A stretch of DNA of 64,000 bases from Bacteroidaceae bacterium (GTDB lineage Bacteria > Bacteroidota > Bacteroidia > Bacteroidales > Bacteroidaceae). The stretch is taken from contig JAFWXX010000006.1 of assembly GCA_017522915.1 (NCBI GenBank), positions 1-64,000 of the forward strand. The letters are read 5' to 3'. The translations under genes and the position numbers were made by a program. The notes beneath the pieces are model-generated. The model made no database searches. It saw only the letters and a program-made list of their open reading frames with translations, and was not told the DNA's origin. Shown here in pieces: positions 54,827-64,000 of the stretch; the stretch's first letter is position 1; every line of letters begins with the position of its first letter.

Positions 54827-56509
54827 TTATTTTTCAATTCTCAATACCTGATTGCAGTATTCCATTATTGCAGGCCGGTGCGTTACGAATATAAGCGTCT
54901 TGCCTATCTGGTTCTGTGTAAGCCTGCGCAGCATCTCCCTTTCTGTCTCTTCGTCAAGTGCCGAGGTTATTTCGTCAAGTATCAGAATGCTGCCCGGCCT
55001 TAGTATCGAACGGGCTACGGCAATGCGCTGGGCCTGTCCCTCGCTCAATCCGCCGCCTCTCTCCGTTACCTTGCTTTCAATGCCTTCGGGCAGCTCCATT
55101 ACATAATCGGCGCATGCTATATGAAGTGCTTCCATCATCTCCTCTTCCGTTGCCTCCGGGTTGCCCATGAGGAGGTTGTCCTTTATGGTTCCGCTGATGA
55201 GGCTGTTCCCTTGCGGTATATAAACGAAGTTGCCTCTTGTCAATGTCGATGAAATATGCTGTTCTTTTCCGTTGTATATCTCTATACATCCGCTCTGCGG
55301 GCTTATGAGGGCAACCAGAAGGCGTATGAGAGTGGTCTTTCCTGCTCCTGTCTCGCCGACAATAGCGGTGCTGCTGTTGGGCGTGAAATCGAAACTGAAG
55401 TTGTCGAGTATGCTCCTGCTCTTGTCGTCGTACCTGAAACATACATTCTTGAATCTTACTCCAGCCGTTCCTTCGAGAATCAAGGAATCGCCTTCGTGCT
55501 CCAAAGGCATGTCCTCAAGTTCATATAGCCTTTCTGCTGCTGTCAGTGATGAAACAATGCCAGGTATGTATTTGCTGAGGTCCATTGTCGGTCTCTGTAT
55601 CAAGCCTACAAGCTGAAGGTATGCAGCCATTGCACCATAGGTTATAATGCCGTCACGCAGATTAGCCACTCCCCACATGAATGCAATCAGGTAACCGGCA
55701 GCAAATCCTAACTGTATGAATGTGAATGCCCCCAGAGAGAACTTTGTGCGGTCGGCAACCTGCGTGTGAAGTTGTCTCTGCAAGTCCGAAAGCTGCTTCT
55801 CAGTCGATTTGTTCTGCTCCAGAGCCTTAATGAGTTCCTTGTGTTGCAGGCTCTCCTGAAGCACCGATTGTATCTGGCTGTCACTGTTTCTGACATCACG
55901 GTTAAGCCCTCTCATCCTGCGTACATAGAACTGGCTTACGACGATGCATACAGGCAGTGTTATCAAAACAGATACGGCCAGCATGGGGCTCATTGCGAAA
56001 AGAATGAAAAAAGATGCAGCCAATTGTGCTGTTACTACTATTACAGCCGGAACAGTCTCTGTAATCAGTGCCGTAATGCCGTTGACATCACCTTCGAGGC
56101 GGTTGACAAGGTCGCCTGTATGGTGCTTCTGCAAATGAAGCCATTCGCATCTCAGGAGGCGTGAGAATATCTTCAGCCTCATCCTGTTGCGTACCTTGTT
56201 CCCTACAACAGCGTGTATCCAACGGCTGCCGGCCCTTGAGGCTATTTCCGCAAGCATGAGTGCTCCGATTACTGCTCCTGTGTAAAGAAGAGAGCCTTCA
56301 GCTACGCCTGTGGCAATGTCAATCGCGTGTTTGCAGGCAAGCACCCAAAGGAGCTGGCACACGACATCGGCCAAGCCCAATGCGGTGTTTGCTGCTGCCT
56401 GCTTGCGTGCTCCTTTCGAGTTGTACCATAGCCAAGCCAGCAAGGTCTTAACCTTGATTATTTTGCCATTGTTTCCAGTCACGTTCCTTGTTTTGCCAAT
56501 AATCTGCAA
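54827..56509 (-). CDS. ABC exporter with fused membrane and ATPase domains
   Basis: The 560-residue half-transporter has six membrane helices (about 25-310) and an ATP-binding domain with Walker A GETGAGKTTL, signature LSEGQAQR, Walker B ILILDEITSALDEET and the H-loop FVTHRP. It resembles MsbA/lipid and multidrug exporters of the inner membrane; the substrate is unknown. The start is uncertain: a TATATTTG -7 element at 56507-56514 would begin transcription near 56500, downstream of the ATG at 56509. A GTG at 56482 (residue 10 of the long form) would fit that promoter and still keep the first helix. It lies 95 nt before ruvA. Confidence 0.9.
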   Translation of the reverse strand: MQIIGKTRNVTGNNGKIIKVKTLLAWLWYNSKGARKQAAANTALGLADVVCQLLWVLACKHAIDIATGVAEGSLLYTGAVIGALMLAEIASRAGSRWIHAVVGNKVRNRMRLKIFSRLLRCEWLHLQKHHTGDLVNRLEGDVNGITALITETVPAVIVVTAQLAASFFILFAMSPMLAVSVLITLPVCIVVSQFYVRRMRGLNRDVRNSDSQIQSVLQESLQHKELIKALEQNKSTEKQLSDLQRQLHTQVADRTKFSLGAFTFIQLGFAAGYLIAFMWGVANLRDGIITYGAMAAYLQLVGLIQRPTMDLSKYIPGIVSSLTAAERLYELEDMPLEHEGDSLILEGTAGVRFKNVCFRYDDKSRSILDNFSFDFTPNSSTAIVGETGAGKTTLIRLLVALISPQSGCIEIYNGKEQHISSTLTRGNFVYIPQGNSLISGTIKDNLLMGNPEATEEEMMEALHIACADYVMELPEGIESKVTERGGGLSEGQAQRIAVARSILRPGSILILDEITSALDEETEREMLRRLTQNQIGKTLIFVTHRPAIMEYCNQVLRIEK

Positions 56510-56514
56510 ATATA
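56507..56514 (-). promoter_or_regulatory. Candidate -7 element for the ABC exporter
   Basis: The minus strand reads TATATTTG, matching TAnnTTTG, but it overlaps the ATG at 56509. Either the promoter is fortuitous or the protein starts at the GTG at 56482. Confidence 0.35.
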
Positions 56515-56646
56515 CAAAATATATTTGATAGTATAGTTTGCAGTGCCTAAAATGAACTGTTTTTGCAGTTTCGGTTCATTCTTCGCCTCTTTTGTGCCGG
56601 CTCAATGCAATTTATGATTATATTTACGGCTGGAAAATACTTTTTT

Positions 56647-59274
56647 ATGAAAAAATACATCACACTCTTTATGGCAGCAATGCTGTCTGTATCGTTCTTG
56701 CCTGCGCAGAGAAACCAGAAAAAGAACGACTGCTCCGAAGTTGATTTTGAAGCACGCCGCAAGGCTGTCGGTGACGAACGCTATTTTGCGTCAATAGACA
56801 ATCTCAGCGGCGAAAGGAAACATGCTATGCAGTTCCTTTATGCCTACATGCCGTTGCCCGACATTGTCGATTACCCGGCAGAGTTCCATCTGAAGAATGT
56901 CGATTATGCCCTTATGGCGCGGAATGAAATGCCATGGGGCAAGAAAGTGCCTGCAAGGGAGTTCTATCACTTCGTGTTGCCGGTGCGTGTGAACAACGAA
57001 GATATGGACGACAGCCGTTCTGTATTCTATAACGAACTGCGCAGCAGGGTAAAGGACCTCTCTATGCGTGACGCAGTGCTTGAGGTCAACCATTGGTGTC
57101 ACGAGAAAGTAACATATACACCGAGCGATATACGTACAAGCGCACCTCTTGCCACTGTCCGCACCGCATACGGCCGTTGCGGCGAGGAATCTACATTTAC
57201 GGTTGCTGCTCTACGCTCTGTCGGAATCCCTGCACGCCAGGTATATACTCCACGTTGGGCACATACCGACAATAACCATGCATGGGTAGAAGCCTGGATT
57301 GACGGCAAATGGCACTTCCTTGGTGCTTGTGAGCCGGAACCGGTACTTGACCTTGCCTGGTTCAATGCTCCCGCATCGCGTGGAATGCTCATGCACACAA
57401 AGGCTTTCGGCAAATACGACGGGCCGGAAGAGGTTCTGAGCGTAACTCCCTGCTATACTGAGATAAATGTCACATCCAACTATGCTCCTGTAGCAAAGAC
57501 TGCTGTCCGTGTTACCGATGCCGAAGGCAATCCACTCCAGGCTACCGTAGAGTTCAAGATATACAATTATGCCGAATTCTTTACAGCTGCAAGCAAGGTT
57601 ACTGACGAGCAAGGCCTCACATCGATAACCACTGGACACGGCGATATGGTTGCCTGGGCCTCAAAGGACGGAAAGTTCGGCTTTGCGAAGTTTACTGCAG
57701 GCAAGGATAAGGATGTTACAGTTGCAATAGACAAGTCGCAAGGCTACAATGCGACATTGGAAATGAACATCACTCCTCCGAAAGAGCGTAATACAGTACC
57801 GTTCGTGAGCGAGGAACAGGCTGCGGAGAATGTGCGCCGTTTTGCCTATGAGGATTCATTGCGCAATGCCTATGTGTCAACATTCATGACACGTGATGCA
57901 GCAAAGCAGTATGCTCTCGACCTGGGCTTCGGTGACAGAGCCGGTGATGTTGCAGAACTTTTCGTGAAATCACGTGGAAATCATGCTGTAATAAAGAAAT
58001 TCTTTGATGAGACTCCAACAAGTGAGCAGGCATTGGCATTCTATCTGCTCTCTGTCATCTCGGACAAGGACCTGCGCGATGTAAGAATCGAAGTCCTGCG
58101 CGACCACTTGAAGCATACTGTGCGGAACGGCAGCTTCGATGAGGTGTATCGCCGCTACATACTCAATCCGCGTGTAAGCAATGAGATGATTACTCCTTAC
58201 AAAGAGTTCTTCAGAGGCTGTTTCTCTCAATCGGAAAGGGAATTCTTTGCAGGCGACCCTCAGCGTTGGGTCGATTGGTGCAACAAGAACATCAAGGTCG
58301 ATGGCGAGTGGAATCCTCTTGCCTTGTGCATGTCTCCGAAAGGTGTGTGGGATATTCGTGTTGCCGACCCGCACTCACGCGACATCTTCTTTGTAGCATC
58401 GGCACGTTCATTGGGGATTCCTTCACGCATAGACGAGGTGACAGGCAAGGTGCAGTATATGATGGGCAACAGGTGGATTGATGTCAACTTCGGCGTTTCG
58501 GAGAACGGCAATGCACCTCAGGGCACAGTTAAAGCATCCTATCTCCCCACACGTTTCATAGACGATCCTAAGTATTATTCACATTTCTCAATATCCAAGA
58601 TTGTTGACGGACGTCTGCAGCTACTCAACTATCCCGAAGAGGCTACTACGCTCAAGAAGGACTTCAGCAACGGTACACCTCTCGATGCCGGAGACTACTT
58701 TATGATGAGCGGTACCCGTATGGCCGATGGCGGAGTACTTGCACACCTGAACTTCTTTACAATAAATGAGAACGAAACTCTTGAACTGCAGTACGTACAG
58801 CGCGAAAGCAGTGAAAGGCTGCAGGTGATAGGTGACTTCAATAGCGAGAATCTTTTCTACGATACAGCAGAGAACCGCGAACGTTCATTGTTGTCGGCAA
58901 CAGGCAGAGGCTATTATATAATTGCTGTAATTGCTCCAGGCAGTGAGCCTACAAACCATTTCCTGCGCGATGTAATGCCCTATAAGGATGATTTCGAGAA
59001 GTGGGGGCAGAAGATAGTTCTCCTTTTCCGCGACAAGGACGAAGCATCGCGTTTTGTGAACGACTTCCCGGACCTTCCCTCTACAGTAGTGTGGGGTACA
59101 GATATCAACGACAAGATATATAACGAGATTGTTGCCAATATGAAACTGGTGAACCCGAACCGTCCGCTTATCCTTGTTGCCGACACTTTCAACCGTGTGG
59201 TGTTCGTGTCACAAGGCTACTCGATAGGGTTAGGTGAGCAGTTGGTAAAGGTAATCAAGCAACTTGCCGAATAG
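56647..59274 (+). CDS. Secreted transglutaminase-like protein with thioredoxin-like C-terminus
   Basis: From the ATG at 56647 the product is 875 residues; the frame is open 28 codons upstream, but MKKYITLFMAAMLSVSFLPAQ is the signal peptide. A transglutaminase-like domain (about 120-260) has Cys178 in YGRCGEES, His211 in NNHAWVEAW and Glu229 (in place of the usual Asp) in the third position. A second, cysteine-less transglutaminase-like block follows near 585-640 (SARSLGIPSRIDEVTGKV). The C-terminal quarter (about 755-875) reads as a thioredoxin-like fold without CXXC. Proteolysis or crosslinking of envelope proteins or glycopeptides is possible; function is unknown. It is transcribed alone on the plus strand. 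Confidence 0.88.
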   Translation: MKKYITLFMAAMLSVSFLPAQRNQKKNDCSEVDFEARRKAVGDERYFASIDNLSGERKHAMQFLYAYMPLPDIVDYPAEFHLKNVDYALMARNEMPWGKKVPAREFYHFVLPVRVNNEDMDDSRSVFYNELRSRVKDLSMRDAVLEVNHWCHEKVTYTPSDIRTSAPLATVRTAYGRCGEESTFTVAALRSVGIPARQVYTPRWAHTDNNHAWVEAWIDGKWHFLGACEPEPVLDLAWFNAPASRGMLMHTKAFGKYDGPEEVLSVTPCYTEINVTSNYAPVAKTAVRVTDAEGNPLQATVEFKIYNYAEFFTAASKVTDEQGLTSITTGHGDMVAWASKDGKFGFAKFTAGKDKDVTVAIDKSQGYNATLEMNITPPKERNTVPFVSEEQAAENVRRFAYEDSLRNAYVSTFMTRDAAKQYALDLGFGDRAGDVAELFVKSRGNHAVIKKFFDETPTSEQALAFYLLSVISDKDLRDVRIEVLRDHLKHTVRNGSFDEVYRRYILNPRVSNEMITPYKEFFRGCFSQSEREFFAGDPQRWVDWCNKNIKVDGEWNPLALCMSPKGVWDIRVADPHSRDIFFVASARSLGIPSRIDEVTGKVQYMMGNRWIDVNFGVSENGNAPQGTVKASYLPTRFIDDPKYYSHFSISKIVDGRLQLLNYPEEATTLKKDFSNGTPLDAGDYFMMSGTRMADGGVLAHLNFFTINENETLELQYVQRESSERLQVIGDFNSENLFYDTAENRERSLLSATGRGYYIIAVIAPGSEPTNHFLRDVMPYKDDFEKWGQKIVLLFRDKDEASRFVNDFPDLPSTVVWGTDINDKIYNEIVANMKLVNPNRPLILVADTFNRVVFVSQGYSIGLGEQLVKVIKQLAE

Positions 59275-59291
59275 TGCAAGTTGCTTGATTA
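59252..59291 (+). repeat. Perfect hairpin spanning the stop codon of the transglutaminase-like gene
   Basis: TAATCAAGCAACTTG (59252-59266) is perfectly complementary to CAAGTTGCTTGATTA (59277-59291), 15 bp, with the stop codon TAG in the 10-nt loop. No U-tract follows on the plus strand. Confidence 0.7.
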
Positions 59292-59341
59292 GCTCGACAG
59301 CACCAACAGCAAGAGGTCGCACGCAGCATGGTGCAGTCATA

Positions 59342-59384
59342 TATAATCCACCGTTCCCCAGCACCAGGGGAACGGTGGATTATA
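59342..59384. terminator. Perfect 18-bp hairpin without a U-tract
   Basis: TATAATCCACCGTTCCCC (59342-59359) and its exact complement (59367-59384) enclose AGCACCA. It sits in the 160-nt gap between the convergent transglutaminase-like and xpt genes, and no T-run adjoins it. It may terminate or protect both transcripts. Confidence 0.5.
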
Positions 59385-59434
59385 CATAGGGGTATCCTTA
59401 AAATCCTTTAATCTCCTTTAAGATTCTTTTCGCT

Positions 59435-60004
59435 TTACTCATTGAACCTTATCTCGCAGTTGTCGAGGCTTTCGATTATGGCAAGGGATTCTACATGTAT
59501 TCCCTTGCTGCGCAGCATCTCGCCACCGCGTTGGAACGATTTCTCTATCAGGAATCCCATTCCGGTTATTTCTGCTCCTGCCTGCGATGCAAGGTCGAGT
59601 ATTCCTGCCGCCGCATTTCCGTTTGCGAGAAAGTCGTCAATAAAGAGGCACTTCTCGCCTTTTGTCAGGTACTTGTCGCTAATGCATATATTGTAGGAAC
59701 GGCTTTTAGTGAACGAGAATACCTCGCTCTTGAGAATGCCGCTCATTGTGCTGGGAACTTTCTTCTTTGCAAATACTGCCGGAACGTCGAGCAGATATGC
59801 AACCATTACGGCCGGAGCAATGCCGCTTGCCTCAACTGTGACAACCTTGTCGATTTCCGTTCCTTTGAAACGTCTCACAAACTCTTCGGCCATTCTCATC
59901 ATGAGCCCGGCATCCATCTGATGGTTTATGAAACTGTCAACTTTCAGTATTCCGCCTTCAAGGCAGCATCCGTCCTTGAGGATACGTTCTTTCAGTTCTC
60001 TCAT
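59435..60004 (-). CDS. xpt: Xanthine phosphoribosyltransferase
   Basis: The 189-residue protein has the type I phosphoribosyltransferase fold, with [22 protein letters not shown] early, the [17 protein letters not shown] segment and the PRPP loop [15 protein letters not shown]. It converts xanthine and PRPP to XMP in purine salvage. Its ATG overlaps the stop of cutC by 4 nt, so both are translationally coupled. Confidence 0.96.
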   Translation of the reverse strand: MRELKERILKDGCCLEGGILKVDSFINHQMDAGLMMRMAEEFVRRFKGTEIDKVVTVEASGIAPAVMVAYLLDVPAVFAKKKVPSTMSGILKSEVFSFTKSRSYNICISDKYLTKGEKCLFIDDFLANGNAAAGILDLASQAGAEITGMGFLIEKSFQRGGEMLRSKGIHVESLAIIESLDNCEIRFNE

Positions 60005-60735
60005 GATATGCTTCTTACTATAAGTTTTACCTCATCTACATCGGTTTCCTTGCGTTCATATTCATCACTTCCTGGTGTTCCCATGCTCACTCCGCTATGG
60101 CGGAACAGCATGCCACTGCCTACACTCTTGCGTGCCGATGCATGTATCTCAACAGCTCCTGTCGCTTGCAGAATCCGTGCTGCATTTCCGCTGTTTACGC
60201 CGCATCCGGGCATTATCGATATGCGGCCGGCAGCCTGTTGTACAAGCTCTTTCAGTAGCGGTAATCCGGCCTCAGCAGTTGCTGCCTGCCCCGATGTCAA
60301 GACCCTGTCGCAACCTATTGCTATAAGTTCTTCAAGGGCTCTCTTCGGGTCGCGGCACATGTCGAATGCGCGGTGGAATGTAATGCTCATGCCGTCGGCT
60401 GCATCAATAAGCCTCTTGCAGAGTGCGGTGTCGATATCTCCTTCAGCAGTCAATGCCCCAATCACTACACCGTCAGCACCCAGTTGCCTGCATGTGCGTA
60501 TGTCCTGTTCCATGCAGGCGGCTTCGTGTTCATTGTGCAGGAAGTCTCCTCCACGAGGGCGTATAATCACGTTCAGCACAATTCCTTCAATCTTGCGCAC
60601 CTCTGCTATAAGGCCCGCCGACGGTGTCGTTCCGCCTATCTCAAGTGCAGCGCACAGTTCTATTCGTGCGGCACCTCCGTCGCGTGCGGCAATTGCGCTC
60701 TCAACGCTTCCGGCACATATTTCAAGTATTGCCAT
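60001..60735 (-). CDS. cutC: CutC-family protein
   Basis: The 244-residue protein is a CutC-type TIM barrel: [39 protein letters not shown]-type start (key block [18 protein letters not shown]), [44 protein letters not shown], and [15 protein letters not shown] near the end. The family was named for copper tolerance, but its role is unclear. It lies 51 nt after the fucosidase gene, perhaps on one transcript, and overlaps xpt by 4 nt. Confidence 0.94.
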   Translation of the reverse strand: MAILEICAGSVESAIAARDGGAARIELCAALEIGGTTPSAGLIAEVRKIEGIVLNVIIRPRGGDFLHNEHEAACMEQDIRTCRQLGADGVVIGALTAEGDIDTALCKRLIDAADGMSITFHRAFDMCRDPKRALEELIAIGCDRVLTSGQAATAEAGLPLLKELVQQAAGRISIMPGCGVNSGNAARILQATGAVEIHASARKSVGSGMLFRHSGVSMGTPGSDEYERKETDVDEVKLIVRSIS

Positions 60736-60786
60736 AATATTAAACTGAAAGCTGAAATGTGAAAACTGTAAGGGGTTAGTTCATTA

Positions 60787-62112
60787 TTACTTAGTAATAA
60801 GCTCTACTATGTAGTCGGTGCCGCTCGGTACCTCGTTCAGCATCAGCACTACGCCCTCCTTTGTCTTCTTTGTCTTTATGGTCTTCTTGTCGGCATAGGT
60901 GAAAGCCTTCTTAACTTTGCATCCCAATGGCAAAAGCAACTCCTGCTTGTCGAGGTTGAATATGTGAACGAACAAACGGTCACCCTTACGTGTTGTAACG
61001 CCCCACTCCTGAGCAGGAATGTCACCGGCTGTCGTTCCATATACGGTCTCGCCGTTGGCACGGAGCCATTCTCCCATCTCCTTCATGCGTTCAAGTGCTG
61101 CTGCTGGAATCTCACCGTTGGGCTGAGGGCCTACATTCAGTAAGAGGTTCGCACCTTTTCCCGAAGTGCTGATAAGCAATCTCAGCAGTGTTTCTGTACT
61201 CTTGTAGTTCTGGTCAACAAGCTTGTAGCCCCACATCCCGTTCATGGTCTGGCAGGTCTCAAGTGGCAAGCGGCTTATTTCCTGTCCGCTCAGTCCGGCC
61301 TTGTTCTCTCCTGGCAGGTCGCGTTCGAATATCTGTATATCCTCACCGGGGAACGGTGACTCATGGTGGTTGTTTCCGATGAGGCATGCAGGTTGTAAGC
61401 GGTGTATCATCGCATACTGCTCGTTAAGTTGCCAGTTGAAAGGTATAGTGTCCTGGTCGCGGTCCCACTTGCCGTCGAACCAGATTGCTCCTATCTTTCC
61501 GTACTTGGTGAGCAATTCTGTCAGCTGTTTGTTCATGAACTCATAGTATGCCGGCCAATTCTCATTGTTTCTGTTGCGCCCGATAACTTTCTGCCCGGTA
61601 CGTCCGAGAGGGTACTCGTCACGTGCCCAATCCAAGTGCGAATAGTAAAAGTGCAACCTTATTCCCTGCTTGTGGCATTCATCGGCAAGTTCCTTTATCA
61701 CGTCACGCCCGAACGGAGTGGCATCGACAATATTGTATTCGCTCTGTTCGGTATCCCACATAGAGAAACTGTCGTGATGACGGCTGGTGAAGCATATATA
61801 CTTCGCTCCGGCATCCTTTATCGCAGAAACCCATGCCTTGGCATCGAAACGGTGAGGGTAGAAAGCGTCGGCAGCCTTGGCGTATTCAGCCTTGTCTATC
61901 GGAAAGTTCTGCAAATACCATTCGCCTTGCGCGAACATGCTGTATATGCCCCAGTGGATGAAAATTCCGAATTTGCTGTCGGCGAATTCCTGTCGCGACT
62001 GCAGGTTCTCCGGTGTCGGTGTGTATTTAACCTCTTGTGCAGATGCAACTGTTGAAATGAGCATCAGTGATGCCGTTAGCAGCGTGTTGAGTGTGTTTCC
62101 TGTAAATTTCAT
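60787..62112 (-). CDS. Secreted GH29 alpha-L-fucosidase
   Basis: The 441-residue product from the ATG at 62112 starts with a signal peptide (ending TVASAQE); a longer in-frame start adds 20 residues before it. It has the GH29 blocks FGIFIHWGIYSM (HWG at 53-55), TSRHHDSFSMWDT at 109-121, FHFYYSHLDW-like at about 152-162, and the nucleophile Asp213 in IGAIWFDGKWDRD. The length and form resemble GH29 subfamily B-type or A-type enzymes; linkage specificity is not readable. It removes terminal fucose, for instance from N-glycans or host glycans. It is periplasmic or exported and lies before cutC-xpt. Confidence 0.94.
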   Translation of the reverse strand: MKFTGNTLNTLLTASLMLISTVASAQEVKYTPTPENLQSRQEFADSKFGIFIHWGIYSMFAQGEWYLQNFPIDKAEYAKAADAFYPHRFDAKAWVSAIKDAGAKYICFTSRHHDSFSMWDTEQSEYNIVDATPFGRDVIKELADECHKQGIRLHFYYSHLDWARDEYPLGRTGQKVIGRNRNNENWPAYYEFMNKQLTELLTKYGKIGAIWFDGKWDRDQDTIPFNWQLNEQYAMIHRLQPACLIGNNHHESPFPGEDIQIFERDLPGENKAGLSGQEISRLPLETCQTMNGMWGYKLVDQNYKSTETLLRLLISTSGKGANLLLNVGPQPNGEIPAAALERMKEMGEWLRANGETVYGTTAGDIPAQEWGVTTRKGDRLFVHIFNLDKQELLLPLGCKVKKAFTYADKKTIKTKKTKEGVVLMLNEVPSGTDYIVELITK

Positions 62113-62141
62113 ATATGTAGCGTTTTTTATTATCGTTGACA

Positions 62142-62173
62142 CAAAAATAAAGGAAGGGAGCGAAAACAACAAA
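62142..62173 (-). promoter_or_regulatory. Promoter of the GH29 gene
   Basis: On the minus strand TTTG (62170-62173), 20 nt, TATTTTTG (62142-62149). The predicted start is near 62135, leaving about 22 nt to the ATG at 62112. Confidence 0.75.
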
Positions 62174-62178
62174 TATTT

Positions 62179-62209
62179 TTTGCGTTTAGATAGTGTGATA
62201 TTAATTTTG
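62179..62209 (+). promoter_or_regulatory. Promoter of the DUF4491-like gene
   Basis: TTTG (62179-62182), 19 nt, TAATTTTG (62202-62209). The predicted start is near 62216, leaving about 18 nt to the ATG at 62234. Its -33 box is back to back with that of the divergent GH29 promoter. Confidence 0.75.
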
Positions 62210-62233
62210 TATGGATTTATATAATAAAAGTTT

Positions 62234-62524
62234 ATGGAACTGAATTACTTTGGAATAATCATAGGGCTTGTGACTTTTCTGGTAATAGGCCTTTTTCATC
62301 CGCTGGTTATCAAGGCTGAGTACTATATTGGAGTGAAGAGCTGGTGGCTCTTTCTGTTGCTTGGTATTGCCGCATCAGTGGCATCGTTGCTGGTTTCAAG
62401 CCTTGTGCTGTCGATAATTTTGGGTGTTGTGGCATTCTCTTCATTCTGGAGCATAGGCGAGGTGTTCGCGCAGAAGAAACGTGTGGAGAAAGGATGGTTT
62501 CCCAAGAATCCTAAAAGAAAATAG
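62234..62524 (+). CDS. Small membrane protein, DUF4491-like
   Basis: The 96-residue protein has about three membrane helices (10-27, 37-70 in two parts) and a basic C-terminal tail (FAQKKRVEKGWFPKNPKRK). The FHPLVIKAEYYIGVKSWW and ASLLVSSLVLSIILGVVAFSSFWSIGEVF blocks match the Bacteroidota DUF4491 family, as I recall it. Its function is unknown. It has its own promoter, divergent from the fucosidase gene. Confidence 0.85.
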   Translation: MELNYFGIIIGLVTFLVIGLFHPLVIKAEYYIGVKSWWLFLLLGIAASVASLLVSSLVLSIILGVVAFSSFWSIGEVFAQKKRVEKGWFPKNPKRK

Positions 62525-62587
62525 AATCGGTTTCCCCTGATTTCAATACATTTTCCTATAAAATAATACTTAAATAGAATAAATTAT

Positions 62588-62595
62588 TATTTTTG
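62588..62595 (+). promoter_or_regulatory. Candidate -7 element for the GH2 gene
   Basis: TATTTTTG matches TAnnTTTG; transcription would begin near 62602, leaving about 44 nt to the ATG at 62646. No TTTG -33 at the normal spacing. Confidence 0.45.
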
Positions 62596-62639
62596 CGGAA
62601 TATGCTATATTGTGCAGAACAGAATTAACTTAAACATAA

Positions 62640-64000
<1,361 letters not shown>

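Noticed and set aside
59342-59384. Terminal repeat of a small transposon
   Set aside because: The 18-bp arms are only 7 nt apart with no enclosed gene and no target duplication visible, so a hairpin is the simpler reading.

Overview
The window is a stretch of ordinary chromosome from a Bacteroidales bacterium. The signs are: Bacteroidota-type promoters (TTTG, about 19-21 nt, then TAnnTTTG) in front of many genes; a SusC/SusD pair; the gliding/type IX secretion protein SprA; a type IX C-terminal sorting domain on a secreted glycosidase; lipoproteins with an S-C lipobox; and mostly weak Shine-Dalgarno sequences. A T9SS-bearing Prevotellaceae-, Bacteroidaceae- or Muribaculaceae-like gut lineage fits best. 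No phage, insertion sequence, CRISPR array or plasmid gene was seen. Genes are dense and many junctions carry a clear hairpin terminator.

Layout. 1-5.4 kb: the tail of an unidentified gene, a possible gene relic, then bipA - thioredoxin-fold lipoprotein - yifB on the minus strand and rpsO on the plus strand. 5.4-16 kb: an NhaC antiporter, then an N-glycan utilisation locus (susC, susD and a separately transcribed GH85 endo-beta-N-acetylglucosaminidase). 16.3-27.5 kb: 2-oxoacid:ferredoxin oxidoreductase (korA/korB), a TonB-linked outer-membrane barrel protein and a complete RND efflux operon (adaptor, pump, TolC). 27.6-32.9 kb (plus strand): efp, a glycosyltransferase, radC, a SufT-like protein, lpxH and a low-GC phosphoethanolamine transferase. 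33-39.9 kb: a solitary TolC protein, the CCA-adding/HD enzyme, a lipoprotein of unknown function, pta-ackA behind a long structured leader, and a small DUF4878-like lipoprotein. 39.9-46.2 kb: fur-purA-yugP-hisS, an AraC-type regulator paired with an AlkD-like repair enzyme, a TPR protein and tRNA-Arg(CCU). 46.2-56.5 kb: ABC exporter, ruvA, sprA (2464 codons) and an L,D-transpeptidase. 56.6-64 kb: a secreted transglutaminase-like protein, GH29 fucosidase-cutC-xpt, a small membrane protein, and the start of a GH2 beta-galactosidase that runs off the end.

How the genes fit together. The glycan genes form a theme: GH85 cuts N-glycans from protein, SusC/SusD import the oligosaccharide, and GH29 and GH2 (50 kb away) remove fucose and galactose. 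GH85 carries a T9SS sorting signal and the window also encodes SprA, the T9SS outer-membrane translocon, so enzyme and export route are mutually consistent. KorAB and Pta-AckA together give the usual fermentative route from 2-oxoacids to acyl-CoA, acetate and ATP. LpxH and the phosphoethanolamine transferase both act on lipid A.

I found no clear novel defence or mobile system. The most interesting leads are the pta-ackA leader with alternative helices, the rpsO leader hairpins, the T9SS-tagged GH85 locus, the low-GC phosphoethanolamine transferase, the transglutaminase/thioredoxin-like fusion, and the ruvA-sprA-L,D-transpeptidase operon.
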